Origin: Octadecabacter dasysiphoniae
Lineage (GTDB): Bacteria; Pseudomonadota; Alphaproteobacteria; Rhodobacterales; Rhodobacteraceae
NCBI RefSeq assembly: GCF_021532615.1
Contig: NZ_JAKGAQ010000005.1
Location: forward strand, 124,001 to 188,000
Direction: 5' to 3'
DNA length: 64,000 bases
Part shown: positions 54,552 to 64,000 of the stretch, piece after piece
Numbering within the stretch: the first letter of the stretch is position 1
How the letters are laid out: every line of letters begins with the position of its first letter
Made by a program: the position numbers and the translations under genes
The notes under the pieces: generated by a model
Seen by the model: the letters and a program-made list of their open reading frames with translations, nothing else
What the model was told of the DNA's origin: nothing
Database searches by the model: none

Positions 54552-55205
54552 CTAGGGTGCGGAGCGCTCAACGATGGCATTTGCGAACGTGTGATTGGTG
54601 TCGCGGTGGGCCGCTTCGTCGGCGCGAATGACAAGCACAACATCGCGCAAACGGGCGTCATCGGGCAAGTTCCAATATTCTTTGGCGATGTCGGGCGCTT
54701 CGATATTTTCGATTTTACCTGCGTCGATCTCGGCGAGGTATTGTGTGTAGGAGGTCACCGCTTCTTCCTCAAGATAGCCGACCAGACGGTGCGCGACGCG
54801 CGGTGCAAGAAGGTACAAGAAGAAGTAGAAGTTATAAAAGATAAGCTGCACGGCCATGATCAAGAACCGTTCAAACCGGCTGGGTTGGGCGATGTGGATG
54901 AACGTCATGAGGTGCATGCGTTCATTGTCCGCTTCTTCAATCAGTTCTTTGATCCAGCCTTGATCGTCGCGGATGTGGCGGATCGCCTTAAGGTGCTGCA
55001 ACAGCCCGCCCACCATTCCTGGCACAGCGGCGACGGTTTCCAATACCACGGCGCGGTGGCCATATCGCTTTGCAAAAAACATGTCCGGAACGGTGCGCAT
55101 CAATTTGACCACACGAAATGCCAAACGGTCGCGCCAATCGGCGGGCACGTGGTGCACTGGCGCGAATTCTGCTTCGTTTGTGTTGAAATCGGATGTCTGT
55201 TTCAT
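54552..55205 (-). CDS. Alternative oxidase (quinol oxidase, AOX)
   Basis: 217 residues. The di-iron ligand motifs of AOX are intact: '[13 protein letters not shown]' (Glu56), 'NERMHLM' (Glu95, His98), 'LEEEAV' (about Glu146) and 'RADEAAHRD' (Glu197, His200). Two hydrophobic stretches (about 57-75 and 117-135) fit the interfacial membrane binding. It passes electrons from quinol to oxygen without pumping protons. The mitochondrial-type regulatory Cys near the N-terminus is absent. Start at 55,205 follows AAGGG; an upstream GTG is less likely. Bacterial AOX is uncommon but known in some alphaproteobacteria. Confidence 0.93.
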   Translation of the reverse strand: MKQTSDFNTNEAEFAPVHHVPADWRDRLAFRVVKLMRTVPDMFFAKRYGHRAVVLETVAAVPGMVGGLLQHLKAIRHIRDDQGWIKELIEEADNERMHLMTFIHIAQPSRFERFLIMAVQLIFYNFYFFLYLLAPRVAHRLVGYLEEEAVTSYTQYLAEIDAGKIENIEAPDIAKEYWNLPDDARLRDVVLVIRADEAAHRDTNHTFANAIVERSAP

Positions 55206-55322
55206 TGGTTTCGACCCTTTGCTGTGTTGATTCACAAATAGGGGGTTTTGGGCGGGTTTTTAGGGTGCGACACCTGCGGCATTTTGAACGGTTTTTCGCA
55301 TGCAATTGTATGCCGAAAGCCT

Positions 55323-55832
55323 TTATTTTGCGGGTACTTGAAGGGGTCTGGGCAGGGAGAAATAAACGCTGTCAGACCAGACACCATTGATGAAAAATGT
55401 CTTTTTGGCGCGGTGTGTCTCCACGAACCCGAGCGACGTCAAAAGACCGATTGATGCGGCGTTCAAGGGGTCCGCATCTGCGGTCAGTTCGTCGTGATCC
55501 GTCGTGTCCCAAAGGTGTGGAATGATCGCACTCATCGCCTCTGTGATGATGCCCTTGCGCCAGTGGTCTGGCGACAGCATGAACCCTATTTCGGTGCTGC
55601 GATGATTTCCGGCGCTGCCCACGACGCGGCCCTCATGTTCGATCTGAAAATAATGGGGCCAGTCGGGCCAATTCTTGATCCGCCATTTCAGCATGTCGGC
55701 GGTGACATCGCGGTTTTTGTGCACGGGGGTAGACCAATACCGCATAACGCGCGGATCTGAAAACAGCGCGAACATATCGTCAAGGTCATCGGCGCGTGGG
55801 CCGCGCAGGATCAGGCGTTGGGTTTTTAGCAT
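55323..55832 (-). CDS. GNAT-family acetyltransferase, RimJ/RimL type
   Basis: 169 residues. 'TQRLILRGPRADDLDDMFALFSDPRVMRYW' at the N-terminus and 'IGFMLSPDHWRKGIITEAMSAI' (about 92-113) are the RimJ/L-type acyl-CoA binding pattern; 'NAASIGLLTSLGFVE' near the C-terminus is typical. Substrate unknown. A terminator of the upstream gltA lies just before it. Confidence 0.88.
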   Translation of the reverse strand: MLKTQRLILRGPRADDLDDMFALFSDPRVMRYWSTPVHKNRDVTADMLKWRIKNWPDWPHYFQIEHEGRVVGSAGNHRSTEIGFMLSPDHWRKGIITEAMSAIIPHLWDTTDHDELTADADPLNAASIGLLTSLGFVETHRAKKTFFINGVWSDSVYFSLPRPLQVPAK

Positions 55833-55833
55833 T

Positions 55834-55872
55834 AAAAAAAGGCTCCCAAGATCAATCTTGGAAGCCTTTTTC
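55834..55872 (-). terminator. Rho-independent terminator of gltA
   Basis: Minus strand: GGCTTCCAAGAT...ATCTTGGGAGCC with a short loop and one mismatch, followed by seven T. Just after the gltA stop at 55,891. Confidence 0.9.
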
Positions 55873-55890
55873 TGTGTCGTCTAGCCGAAA

Positions 55891-57183
55891 TTAGCGATTT
55901 TCGATGTTGACGTAGTCACGTGATGTCGGGCCTTGGTAGAGCTGACGTGGCCGACCAATTTTAAGCTGCGGATCGTCAAGCTGTTCTTTCCATTGGGAAA
56001 TCCAGCCCACGGTGCGCGCCATTGCAAAGATCGGTGTGAACATGGATGTGGGGAATCCCATGGCCTCAAGAATGATGCCGGAATAGAAATCAACGTTCGG
56101 GAACAGCTTTTTCTCAGCGAAATACGGATCGGCGAGCGCTTGTTTCTCAAGCTCCATCGCGACCTGCAACAATGGATTGTCGTCTACGCCGAGCAGTTCA
56201 AGAACCTCATCCGCAGATTGTTTCATCACTGTCGCGCGCGGGTCGAAGTTTTTGTAAACGCGGTGGCCAAAACCCATCAGGCGGTAATCGTCGTTCTTGT
56301 CTTTCGCACGGGCGATGAATTCAGGAATGCGATCAACGTTGCCGATTTCTTTCAGCATCTCAAGGCAGGCTTGGTTGGCGCCGCCGTGGGCAGGGCCCCA
56401 AAGACATGCGATACCAGCGGCAATACAGGCAAACGGGTTCGCACCGGAAGACGACGCAAGACGCACAGTCGATGTGGATGCGTTTTGTTCATGATCCGCA
56501 TGCAGCGTGAAAATACGGTCCATCGCGCGCGCGAGGATCGGGTTCACGTGGTAATCTTGCGCGGGCACAGAGAAACACATGTTTAGGAAGTTTGACGCGT
56601 AGTCCAGATCGTTGCGTGGGTATACAAAGGGCTGGCCGATGGAATATTTATACGCCATCGCCGCAATCGTCGGCATCTTGGCGATCAGGCGGATCGACGC
56701 CACTTCGCGCTGGTGCGCATCGGTGATGTCTGTTGAATCGTGGTAAAATGCGGACATCGCACCAACAACACCGACCATTGTTGCCATCGGGTGCGCATCG
56801 CGGCGGAAACCACGGAAGAAATTGTGCATCTGTTCGTGAATCATCGTGTGGTTCGTCACGAGGTTTTCGAACTTTTCAAGCTCCTCAGCTGAGGGGAGTT
56901 CGCCGTACAAAAGGGCAAAACAGACCTCAAGATAGTGGGATTTGCCCGCCAATTGATCAATCGGATAGCCACGGTGCAGCAGTTCACCCTTGTCGCCGTC
57001 AATAAACGTAATTGTGCTATCGCATGCGGCCGTGGATGTGAAACCCGGGTCGTAGGTGAACACGCCAGCCTGACCATAGAGTTTGCGAATATCGATCACG
57101 TCCGGTCCCGCGGTGGGCGAATGCATCGGCAATTCGTAGCTCTTGCCATCAATCGTCAGCGTCGCAGTTTTCGTGTCAGCCAT
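55891..57183 (-). CDS. gltA: Citrate synthase
   Basis: 430 residues, the hexameric type II length. Condenses acetyl-CoA and oxaloacetate. '[35 protein letters not shown]' (as parts: '[10 protein letters not shown]'), '[25 protein letters not shown]' (about 236-260, catalytic His) and '[16 protein letters not shown]' (about 306-321, catalytic His) are clear; a catalytic Asp follows. A perfect dyad with an embedded TTGACA is in the region upstream. It is a single gene. Confidence 0.97.
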   Translation of the reverse strand: MADTKTATLTIDGKSYELPMHSPTAGPDVIDIRKLYGQAGVFTYDPGFTSTAACDSTITFIDGDKGELLHRGYPIDQLAGKSHYLEVCFALLYGELPSAEELEKFENLVTNHTMIHEQMHNFFRGFRRDAHPMATMVGVVGAMSAFYHDSTDITDAHQREVASIRLIAKMPTIAAMAYKYSIGQPFVYPRNDLDYASNFLNMCFSVPAQDYHVNPILARAMDRIFTLHADHEQNASTSTVRLASSSGANPFACIAAGIACLWGPAHGGANQACLEMLKEIGNVDRIPEFIARAKDKNDDYRLMGFGHRVYKNFDPRATVMKQSADEVLELLGVDDNPLLQVAMELEKQALADPYFAEKKLFPNVDFYSGIILEAMGFPTSMFTPIFAMARTVGWISQWKEQLDDPQLKIGRPRQLYQGPTSRDYVNIENR

Positions 57184-57250
57184 ATCGTTCCCTTTCTAGG
57201 TCCGCGTGCGCGAGTGCTGCGCCGCGTTGTCGGTTTTCCGGTCTGACGTC

Positions 57251-57271
57251 GGTTACCTGTCAAAAGTAACC
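57251..57271 (-). promoter_or_regulatory. Inverted repeat with embedded -35-like TTGACA upstream of gltA
   Basis: On the minus strand GGTTAC-TTTTGACAG-GTAACC is a perfect 6-bp inverted repeat with a 9-bp spacer that contains TTGACA. It lies about 70 bp before the gltA start. A clear -10 was not found. Confidence 0.35.
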
Positions 57272-57302
57272 AAAGTGTTTCAGCCCGCATTTAGCCCGAT
57301 GT

Positions 57303-58706
57303 TCAGGCAGCGGCGTCGTTGATCCGCGCGATTGTTTCATCGCGGCCAAGCACCAGCATCATATCAAAGACGGATGGAGACACCGAGCGCCCCGCCAAAG
57401 CCGCCCGAAGCGGTCCTGCAAGTTTGCCGAGTTTGGTGTCATGGGCTGTCGCGAGGGCGCCCACGATCCCTTCCAGATCTTCTCGCGACCAGCTAACAGT
57501 TTGCAGCTGCGGCGTCAATTCTGACAGTATACTTTTGTGTACATCGTCCAGCATCTTGACTGATTTTTCATCCGGCGTGATCGGACGGGAGGTGAGAACA
57601 AAGTAAGCCTTTTCAAGGAGTTCAGGAAAGGTCTTTGAACGTTCTTTCAAGCTTGGCATGGCCGCCAACAAACCGTCACTTTGGTGTGACGTTAAGGCAG
57701 GCGCACCGGTTGCCGTCAGAAATGCCGCAATTTCATGCCGCAGCGCCGCATCATCGGTGATGGCAATGTGTTGGCCGCAAATGTTTTCGAGTTTTTTGGT
57801 GTCAAAGCGGGCCGGGCTTTTGCCGATCCCGTCCAGATCAAACCATTCAAGCGCCTGTGCGTCGGTGAAAAATTCATCATCGCCGTGCGACCAGCCCAAA
57901 CGGGTCAGATAATTCCGCATGCCCGCCGCAGGGTATCCCATCGCCTGATATTCCGCAGCGCCGGTCGCGCCGTGACGTTTTGACAGTTTCTTGCCGTCGG
58001 GGCCGAAAATCAGCGGAATATGGGCGAGGATAGGTTTGTCCCATCCCATGGCGTCATAAATCATGTTCTGGCGAAACGCGTTGGCAAGGTGATCGTCGCC
58101 GCGCACCACATGGGTCACGCCCATATCGTGATCATCCACCACCACCGCGAGCATATAAACAGGTGTGCCATCACTGCGCAGTAGGATCATATCATCGAGC
58201 TGATCGTTCTGCCACGTCACATCACCTTGTACGCGGTCAGTAAGGGTCGTGGACCCGTCGCGCGGCGCCTTCACACGCACAACGAACGGCAAATCAGGCT
58301 GATCCGCCTCAGCCACGTCGCGCCAAGGTGAGCGGAACAGCGTCGAGGTTTTGTTGGCACGCGCGTCTTCGCGAAACGCCTCAATCTCGTCCTGGGTCGA
58401 AAAGCATTTGTAGGCAGTGCCATCGGCCAGCATTTGATGGGCCACGTCGGCGTGACGATCTGCGTTGGCGGCTTGTGAAATCGGCGCGCCGTCCCACTCA
58501 AGGCCCAGCCACGTTAACCCGTCAAGAATGGCTTGTGTGTTTTCATCCGAAGATCGCGCTTTATCCGTGTCCTCAATGCGCAACAGGAACGTGCCGCCGT
58601 TGGCGCGGGCATAAAGCCAGTTAAACAACGCAGTACGTGCGCTGCCGATGTGCAAGGCGCCAGTGGGCGATGGGGCGAAACGGGTGACGACGGGAGTGTT
58701 GGACAT
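57303..58706 (-). CDS. gltX: Glutamyl-tRNA synthetase
   Basis: 467 residues, class I aminoacyl-tRNA synthetase. '[20 protein letters not shown]' (about 9-28) has the HIGH-type motif and 'KKLSKRHGA' (about 240-248) is the KMSKS-type motif. Length normal. A CtrA-like site and the divergent comEC gene lie upstream. The enzyme may charge tRNA-Glu and, as usual in alphaproteobacteria, possibly tRNA-Gln. Confidence 0.97.
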   Translation of the reverse strand: MSNTPVVTRFAPSPTGALHIGSARTALFNWLYARANGGTFLLRIEDTDKARSSDENTQAILDGLTWLGLEWDGAPISQAANADRHADVAHQMLADGTAYKCFSTQDEIEAFREDARANKTSTLFRSPWRDVAEADQPDLPFVVRVKAPRDGSTTLTDRVQGDVTWQNDQLDDMILLRSDGTPVYMLAVVVDDHDMGVTHVVRGDDHLANAFRQNMIYDAMGWDKPILAHIPLIFGPDGKKLSKRHGATGAAEYQAMGYPAAGMRNYLTRLGWSHGDDEFFTDAQALEWFDLDGIGKSPARFDTKKLENICGQHIAITDDAALRHEIAAFLTATGAPALTSHQSDGLLAAMPSLKERSKTFPELLEKAYFVLTSRPITPDEKSVKMLDDVHKSILSELTPQLQTVSWSREDLEGIVGALATAHDTKLGKLAGPLRAALAGRSVSPSVFDMMLVLGRDETIARINDAAA

Positions 58707-58712
58707 GGGAAA

Positions 58713-58728
58713 TTAACCTTTTGCTAAC
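58713..58728. promoter_or_regulatory. CtrA-like site in the gltX-comEC divergent region
   Basis: TTAA-CCTTTTG-CTAAC matches the CtrA consensus TTAA-N7-TTAAC except for one base. It lies between the divergent gltX and comEC starts, 43 bp from the comEC GTG at 58,771. Confidence 0.4.
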
Positions 58729-58770
58729 CACCAATTCGTTAAGATTACCCGCGTCGGGCCATGCGAATGT

Positions 58771-60906
58771 GTGCGGCTTTGGGCGGGGAATACTAACAGC
58801 GGAGCGGGATCGCAAGTGCAGGGCCTTTGGGCGCAAGTAACAGCCCAACGCGGGCATTTGTTCGGCTGGGCGCCCGTCCTGCTGGCTGTTGGCATCTCGA
58901 TCTACTTTGCGCTGGATCAAGAACCGAATTTGGATCTGTGCGCGGTGCTTTTGTGTGTCGGCCTATTGGGGATTGGTGCACAGAGGTGGCTTCCTGATGT
59001 CATCCGCATCTGGATCGTCGCCATATCACTGGTGTTGGTCGGGTTCGGATTGGCTGGTGTGCGCGCGAACATGGTGGCCGAACCTGTGCTTGGATTTCGG
59101 TATTACGGACCAATCGAAGGACGGATTATCGAAATTGATCGGTCGCAGTCTGACGCAGTGCGCCTGACGCTCGATCGCGTGGTACTGGCCCGAATGGAAG
59201 GGCAACGCACGCCGGCAACGGTGCGCGTGTCGCTTCATGGCGATCAGGGCTACATCACACCGGAACCGGGGCAGGTTGTGTTGATGACAGGGCATTTGTC
59301 ACCCCCCTCCGGTCCCGTTGAACCGGGTGGTTTTGATTTTCAGCGCATGGCATGGTTCGAAGGGTTGGGGGCCGTCGGGTATACGCGCAATCCGGTTGTG
59401 TTGGGGGCTGTCGCTGCGGATGGGGCTGCTGGGTTGTGGGTGTATCGCCAGCGTGTTGCGATCAGTTCGGGGGTGCAATCGCGTCTGCCGGGTGAATCCG
59501 GTGCCTTTGCCGCCGCCATTATGACGGGCGACAGATCCGCGATGGGACGTGACAGCCTTGATGCGCTTCGTGCGTCCAATCTTGCGCATCTTTTGGCGAT
59601 TTCTGGCATGCACATGGGCATCTTGGCAGCCTTTGTTTTTGCGGCGTTTCGATATGGCTTGGCGTTGTGGCCCTATGCGGCGTTGCGCTGGCCCGTCAAG
59701 AAAATTGCGGCCATCGGGGCGCTGTGCGTTGCTGCCGGATATCTTGCACTGTCGGGGGGATCAATTTCGACCGAACGCGCTTTTGTGATGGTTGCGGTGA
59801 TGCTGGTGGCCGTGTTGTTTGATCGTCGTGCTTTGACATTGCGCGCGGTCGCTATTGCCGCCCTTATCGTTCTGACTTTGCGCCCTGAGGCGTTGTTTGG
59901 CCCCGGTTTCCAGATGTCATTCGCCGCAACAACGGCCCTTGTGGCGGTGTTTGGGGCGATGCGGGGGGCGGATGTTGCTTGGGTGCCTCGCTGGCTTCGC
60001 CCTGTCGGGGCCGTGTTCATGTCATCCCTTGTCGCGGGGCTCGCGACTGCGCCCTTTGCCGCTTTTCATTTCAATCAGGTGTCCCAGTTCGGGTTGATCG
60101 CGAATTTGCTTTCGGTGCCTTTGATGGGAACCCTTGTGATGCCGGCTGCGGTTCTGGCGGCGGTGCTTGCGCCCCTTGGCGCGCAGATGTTGGGCCTTTG
60201 GGCCATGGACCTCGGCCTGCGCTGGATTTTGGCCGTTGCCCATTTTGTGGCCGATATGGACGGCGCGTTACGGCACGTTGTGACACCGGGTCCCGAAGTG
60301 CTGGGGCTTATCGCGCTCGGCGGTGTTTTTGCCGTTGTGTGGCGCGGCGGCGTGCGTTGGGTTGGCCTTGTGCCTTTGATTGCGGGATTTGCATTGTGGC
60401 AAGTGGCCGATCGTCCTGCGGTGTTGGTGGCTGACTCCGGGTCGTTGATCGGGCTTTTGACCGAAACAGGCCGCGACGTTTCAAAAGAGCGCGGGGAATC
60501 CTTTGCCGCCGGAACATGGCTTGAAAATGATGGCGCGCCTGTGCCCCAAGACGTTGCATACCATCGGGCTGGATTGGTTGAAAACGGGCGTGTCGTTTGG
60601 GCCGAAGCGGGTGGTGCCGTGATCGCAAATGTGCGCGGGGCTACGGCGCTGGCGGGGTTTGCAGGCTGCGGCGGCGCGGATATTGTGATCACCAATCAAG
60701 AGATGCGGGCGCTGTCAGGCTGCGATGTCTACGATATCAACCGGTTGCGCACCACAGGCGCGCTGGCTGGGCGGATTGAAGACGGAACGCTGATATTTGA
60801 AAGTGTGCGTGACCGAACGGGGGACCGTTTGTGGAACACAGAAGCGGTGCGCAGACGGGAAGGGGCGTTTGCGACCCTAATCGCAAACGCCACCACTATT
60901 CAATAA
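58771..60906 (+). CDS. comEC: ComEC/Rec2-family DNA uptake channel
   Basis: 711 residues with about ten membrane helices. An N-terminal OB-like part with '[15 protein letters not shown]' precedes the competence domain '[30 protein letters not shown]' (about 272-300), the ComEC signature. It moves single-stranded DNA across the inner membrane. Start is GTG at 58,771; an alternative GTG at 58,816 after GGAG would begin 'MQGLWAQV'. The C-terminal beta-lactamase-like domain seems short and lacks clear HxHxDH, as in many alphaproteobacteria. It ends 7 bp into the convergent lexA. Confidence 0.9.
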   Translation: MRLWAGNTNSGAGSQVQGLWAQVTAQRGHLFGWAPVLLAVGISIYFALDQEPNLDLCAVLLCVGLLGIGAQRWLPDVIRIWIVAISLVLVGFGLAGVRANMVAEPVLGFRYYGPIEGRIIEIDRSQSDAVRLTLDRVVLARMEGQRTPATVRVSLHGDQGYITPEPGQVVLMTGHLSPPSGPVEPGGFDFQRMAWFEGLGAVGYTRNPVVLGAVAADGAAGLWVYRQRVAISSGVQSRLPGESGAFAAAIMTGDRSAMGRDSLDALRASNLAHLLAISGMHMGILAAFVFAAFRYGLALWPYAALRWPVKKIAAIGALCVAAGYLALSGGSISTERAFVMVAVMLVAVLFDRRALTLRAVAIAALIVLTLRPEALFGPGFQMSFAATTALVAVFGAMRGADVAWVPRWLRPVGAVFMSSLVAGLATAPFAAFHFNQVSQFGLIANLLSVPLMGTLVMPAAVLAAVLAPLGAQMLGLWAMDLGLRWILAVAHFVADMDGALRHVVTPGPEVLGLIALGGVFAVVWRGGVRWVGLVPLIAGFALWQVADRPAVLVADSGSLIGLLTETGRDVSKERGESFAAGTWLENDGAPVPQDVAYHRAGLVENGRVVWAEAGGAVIANVRGATALAGFAGCGGADIVITNQEMRALSGCDVYDINRLRTTGALAGRIEDGTLIFESVRDRTGDRLWNTEAVRRREGAFATLIANATTIQ

Positions 60907-61610
60907 GACCGGATCAGCCCGACCAAACGGCCCTGTACCTTGACCTGATCATCGCGAAACAGACGTGTTTCATAGGCTGGGTTTGCAGCCTCAAGTGCGA
61001 TGGCGCTGCCATTGCGGCGATAGCGTTTCAGCGTGGCTTCGGCGTCTTCGACCAAGGCCACGACGATATCACCATTGTCCGCTGTCTGGCTTTCACGGAT
61101 GATCACGACGTCACCGTCATTGATGCCCGCGTCGATCATGGAATCGCCTTTCACCTCGAGCGCGTAGTGATCGCCCTGACCAACCATTGAGGCCGGAACG
61201 GTAACATTGTGGCTGACTTCGGAAATGGCGGCGATGGGTACACCGGCAGCAATACGGCCCATGACGGGCAGCTCAATTGCACCGCTGGTGGACAGGTCTT
61301 GTGCGGCGGGCGGGCGGCTGTCAGGGCGATCCCCGTCAATCACGCGCGGGCTAAACCCTGATGCGGCAGGGGCGCCGCCAAGTTTGGCTTCCAACGCGTC
61401 AGGCAATTTCACGATTTCCAAAGCACGGGCACGGTGCGCAAGACGGCGGATGAATCCGCGTTCTTCAAGCGCTGTGATCAGGCGGTGGATGCCGGATTTT
61501 GACCGCAGATCAAGGGCTTCTTTCATTTCATCAAAGCTGGGCGGCACACCGTCGCGCTGCACCCGTTTGTGAATGAATTCCAGCAGATCAAGTTGCTTCT
61601 TGGTGAGCAT
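60900..61610 (-). CDS. lexA: LexA repressor
   Basis: 236 residues. Winged HTH (about 1-65, '[29 protein letters not shown]'), cleavage site Ala122-Gly123 in 'GRIAAGVPI', catalytic Ser157 in '[12 protein letters not shown]' and Lys195 in 'ATLKRYRR'. The linker is longer than in E. coli, as is usual in alphaproteobacteria. It represses the SOS regulon and its own gene: a GTTC-N7-GTTC box is upstream. Confidence 0.97.
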   Translation of the reverse strand: MLTKKQLDLLEFIHKRVQRDGVPPSFDEMKEALDLRSKSGIHRLITALEERGFIRRLAHRARALEIVKLPDALEAKLGGAPAASGFSPRVIDGDRPDSRPPAAQDLSTSGAIELPVMGRIAAGVPIAAISEVSHNVTVPASMVGQGDHYALEVKGDSMIDAGINDGDVVIIRESQTADNGDIVVALVEDAEATLKRYRRNGSAIALEAANPAYETRLFRDDQVKVQGRLVGLIRSY

Positions 61611-61643
61611 GAGCCCTCTCCCTCAACGGTTTTCGTTAGGGAT

Positions 61644-61658
61644 GTTCTAGATGTGTTC
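61644..61658 (-). promoter_or_regulatory. LexA (SOS) box upstream of lexA
   Basis: GTTC-TAGATGT-GTTC, an exact GTTC-N7-GTTC direct repeat, 34 bp before the lexA start. A third GTTC at 61,676 and a 7-bp inverted repeat (61,674-61,700) lie nearby. Confidence 0.88.
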
Positions 61659-61703
61659 TTGTTTTGTGTCAATATGTTCCGAGGGGTAAATGGGGAACAT
61701 AGC

Positions 61704-62888
61704 CTAAACGGGATAGATGGTAACGCGATCACCTGCCTGTTTGGCGCTGTCGCCAATCGGGCGCAACAGCAGGCAGTTTGCATCTGCCAGAACGGTCAGC
61801 ATGGAGCTATCTTGCTTGTCAAAGGCGGTGACGACGCGGCCCTGTGCGTCTTCATCAAACTTTGCGCGCATGTAGTGGGCGCGTGGTCCGCCAGCGGGCA
61901 AGGGCGTGGTCAAGCGGGCTATCAGGCTAGGCGGCAAGACGTCCGTTTGCCCCAAGGCGCGCCGCACCATTGGCAGCAAGAACAAGTGCCCGCATACGAC
62001 AGCGGACACCGGATTTCCGGGCAGGCCAAGAAATGCGGTGTCACCTTTGGCCCCCGCCATCAAAGGCTTACCGGGGCGCATGGCGATTTTATGGAAACTG
62101 CGCGTCACGCCAAAGCGATCCAAGGCTGGGGCGACCAAATCATGATCCCCGACAGACGCGCCGCCGATGGTTACGATGATATCTGCACCCCAATCGGCCG
62201 CATCTTGCAGGGTCTGGTCAAGGGCCTCTGGAGTGTCTGGCGCGATGGGCAGGACGTTCACGTCGCCGCCGGCTATGCGCACCATTGCCTGCAATGCAAA
62301 GACGTTGGATGCGATGATCTGTTCTGGCTTTGGATCGTCGCCGAGCATCATCAATTCGTCGCCGTTTGAAATCAGCGCAACCTTGGGACGGCACGTAACC
62401 GTGACGCGAGGCTGGTTCATTGCGGCGACTAAGGCAAGGTGTGCGGGTGTCAATTCTGGCACCACATTCAAAGTGAAGTCTGATTTGAAATCAGCGCCTT
62501 GCGGGCGTATATTGATGTTGTCTGATAGGGGCTCTGTCAGCGTGATATGATCAGCTTGGCGGGTGACGTTTTCCTGAATAACCACCCGCGTTGCGCCGCG
62601 TGGTACGGGGGCGCCGGTGAAAATACGCACAGCTTGTCCGGCTTGCAATTCACCGTCCCAGCCGTGTCCTGCCGCGGATTCCCCGACAACGATCAATCGA
62701 TCGTTATGGGCCACATCACCAACGGCATAGCCATCCATGGCAGAGGCGGAGAATGGCGGCTGGTCGCGTTTGGCGGCGACAGGTTTGGCAAGGGTCCGCC
62801 CTAACGCGTCTTGCAGCGCAACGATTTCTGTTGGTCCGGTCTTGACCAAGTCCAGACACATGGCTTGGGCCTGTTCGACGGAAATCAT
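61704..62888 (-). CDS. moeA: Molybdopterin molybdotransferase MoeA
   Basis: 394 residues. Inserts molybdenum into adenylated molybdopterin. N-terminal '[13 protein letters not shown]' (about 41-53), '[17 protein letters not shown]' (about 91-107) and the central MoCF domain '[13 protein letters not shown]' (about 239-251) are standard. Start overlaps the moaC stop as ATGA. The order trpC-moaC-moeA-lexA is typical for Rhodobacteraceae. Confidence 0.96.
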   Translation of the reverse strand: MISVEQAQAMCLDLVKTGPTEIVALQDALGRTLAKPVAAKRDQPPFSASAMDGYAVGDVAHNDRLIVVGESAAGHGWDGELQAGQAVRIFTGAPVPRGATRVVIQENVTRQADHITLTEPLSDNINIRPQGADFKSDFTLNVVPELTPAHLALVAAMNQPRVTVTCRPKVALISNGDELMMLGDDPKPEQIIASNVFALQAMVRIAGGDVNVLPIAPDTPEALDQTLQDAADWGADIIVTIGGASVGDHDLVAPALDRFGVTRSFHKIAMRPGKPLMAGAKGDTAFLGLPGNPVSAVVCGHLFLLPMVRRALGQTDVLPPSLIARLTTPLPAGGPRAHYMRAKFDEDAQGRVVTAFDKQDSSMLTVLADANCLLLRPIGDSAKQAGDRVTIYPV

Positions 62889-63361
62889 CCCTCGAAACGG
62901 CCCGATTTACCGCCATCTTTCAGCGTCACGCGCAGACCGCCGATTTCCATGTCTTTTTGAACCGCCTTGAGCATGTCGTAAACAGTGAGCGCGGCGGTGC
63001 TGGCGGCGGTCAACGCTTCCATCTCAACACCTGTTTGACCTGTGGTTTTGACCGTGGCTTCAATGCGCACGCCCGGCAGGGCGGTATCAGGCACAAGATC
63101 CACGGCGACCTTTGTAATGGGCAAGGGATGGCACAGGGGTATCAAATCTGACGTCTTTTTAGCCCCTTGGATGCCCGCAATCCGTCCAATCCCGAGGACA
63201 TCACCCTTTTTGGCGGTGCCAGCGGTGACATGGGCCAGTGTGTCGGGCGTCATCTTGATCCAGGCGGCTGCTGTGGCAATGCGCGCTGTGACGGCCTTGT
63301 CGGACACATCCACCATGTGCGCCTGACCTGCGTCATCAAAATGGCTAAGGCCGTCGCCCAT
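62885..63361 (-). CDS. moaC: Cyclic pyranopterin monophosphate synthase MoaC
   Basis: 158 residues. '[20 protein letters not shown]' (about 8-27), '[17 protein letters not shown]' (about 71-87) and '[21 protein letters not shown]' (about 114-134) are the MoaC motifs. It completes the first step of molybdopterin synthesis. Start at 63,361 overlaps the trpC stop (TGATG); a GTG three bases earlier is an alternative. Confidence 0.96.
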   Translation of the reverse strand: MGDGLSHFDDAGQAHMVDVSDKAVTARIATAAAWIKMTPDTLAHVTAGTAKKGDVLGIGRIAGIQGAKKTSDLIPLCHPLPITKVAVDLVPDTALPGVRIEATVKTTGQTGVEMEALTAASTAALTVYDMLKAVQKDMEIGGLRVTLKDGGKSGRFEG

Positions 63362-64000
63362 CACATGCCGCCCATGGTCATTGGATTGGAGAGCAATTGG
63401 CGTGTTGCTGCCGCCACATCATCCTGACGCATCAGGCTTTCGCCGATCAGGAACGTGCGCGCGCCGTATTGTGCCATATCCGCGAGGTCATCGGACGTGT
63501 TCAACCCGCTTTCACAGACAATCAAACGGTCCGGCGGCACCATGCGCGACAAGGTGCGCGTCGTGTCGAGCGTTGTGTCAAACGTCTTAAGGTTGCGGTT
63601 GTTGATGCCCATAAGAGGGGATTTCAACAGACATGCGCGTTCAAGTTCTTCGGCGTTGTGGACTTCGAGCAGGACATCCATGCCCCATTCGGTTGCCGCG
63701 GCTTCGAGTTCGGCGGCCTGTGTGTCTTCGACAGAGGCAAGGATGATCAGGATGGCATCGGCGCCGAGCGCGCGGGCTTCTGCGACTTGGTAAGTGTCAT
63801 ACATGAAATCTTTGCGCAGTGCGGGCAGATCAACGGCGTCGCGCGCGGCTGTCAGGAATTCATCGGCCCCCTGAAATGATGGGGCATCGGTCAGAACGCT
63901 GAGGCAGGTTGCGCCACCTGCGGCGTAGGCCTGGGCCAGTTCGGGGGGATTGAAGTCTTCGCGGATCAGACCTTTGGAGGGGCTGGCCTTTTTGATTTCA
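63361..64000 (-). CDS. trpC: Indole-3-glycerol phosphate synthase (5' end outside window)
   Basis: About 213 C-terminal residues are visible; the frame is open through the window edge, so the gene starts outside. '[16 protein letters not shown]' (the catalytic Lys region) and '[29 protein letters not shown]' (shown in part) match TrpC, followed by '[17 protein letters not shown]' and '[11 protein letters not shown]'. It makes indole-3-glycerol phosphate in tryptophan synthesis. The stop overlaps moaC. Confidence 0.96.
   Translation of the reverse strand, partial: EIKKASPSKGLIREDFNPPELAQAYAAGGATCLSVLTDAPSFQGADEFLTAARDAVDLPALRKDFMYDTYQVAEARALGADAILIILASVEDTQAAELEAAATEWGMDVLLEVHNAEELERACLLKSPLMGINNRNLKTFDTTLDTTRTLSRMVPPDRLIVCESGLNTSDDLADMAQYGARTFLIGESLMRQDDVAAATRQLLSNPMTMGGM

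Noticed and set aside
55206..55235. FNR-like sequence (TTGATTCAC...) upstream of the alternative oxidase
   Set aside because: The second half-site does not match; three of five positions differ from ATCAA.
1..64000. CRISPR arrays, rRNA, tRNA, insertion sequences
   Set aside because: No regularly spaced repeats, no cloverleaf or rRNA-like sequence and no transposase motif were noticed by eye; a tRNAscan or IS search was not possible.

Overview
The window looks like chromosomal core DNA of an alphaproteobacterium of the family Rhodobacteraceae (Roseobacter/Rhodobacter type). The pointers are the trpC-moaC-moeA-lexA order, argC followed by cytochrome c maturation genes, two GTTC-N7-GTTC SOS boxes of the alphaproteobacterial type, an FnrL-type box, a valine-degradation block, a fused indolepyruvate ferredoxin oxidoreductase and an endolysin/holin pair like that used by gene transfer agents (GTAs). 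No rRNA, tRNA, CRISPR array, insertion sequence or complete prophage was seen. The first and last genes run off the window.

Layout. 1-5.6 kb: a membrane protein fragment, a bactofilin coupled to an M23 peptidase, a DUF455 ferritin-like protein, a universal stress protein behind a perfect FNR box, a Tat-exported metallo-beta-lactamase-fold protein and a Bcp peroxiredoxin. 5.7-18.8 kb, all plus strand: a large AsmA-like protein, queA, a GNAT enzyme, two MFS transporters, a DUF924 protein, lpd, uvrA (with SOS box) and a small membrane protein. 18.8-24.9 kb, minus strand: valine/isobutyrate catabolism (acyl-CoA dehydrogenase, 3-hydroxyisobutyryl-CoA hydrolase, mmsB, mmsA), with a cupredoxin, an L,D-transpeptidase and an unknown gene between mmsA and the rest. 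25-27.7 kb: a divergent LysR regulator, a CBS protein, coaD, a thioredoxin-like protein and a DUF1127 miniprotein.

27.9-34.4 kb is a central-carbon block: two gap paralogues with a small membrane protein between them, a DUF808 protein, a DUF4329 lipoprotein and transketolase. 34.6-38.7 kb: a coiled-coil protein with zapA, then bolA-orf-grxD as a coupled operon, and purL. 38.8-40.5 kb is an AT-richer islet with a HAD hydrolase and an unrecognised gene. 40.5-45.0 kb: a LysR regulator divergent from indolepyruvate ferredoxin oxidoreductase. 45.1-52.1 kb, plus strand: acyltransferase, murI, argC, ccmE, endolysin, holin, ccmF, ccmH. 52.2-55.8 kb: an enoyl-CoA hydratase, an RTX-type calcium-binding protein, an alternative oxidase and a GNAT enzyme. 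55.9-64 kb: gltA, gltX, comEC, lexA, moeA, moaC and partial trpC.

The most interesting signals are regulatory or architectural: predicted hairpins over the translation start region of three genes (27,466; 18,512; 54,449); tandem GAPDH paralogues that differ at the cofactor-selecting Asp and share a palindrome in their promoters; a lysis cassette inside the ccm operon; and an RTX gene with a Pro-Val-Asp spacer, an operator-like palindrome and a neighbouring alternative oxidase. I did not find a multi-gene system that I could confidently call new.
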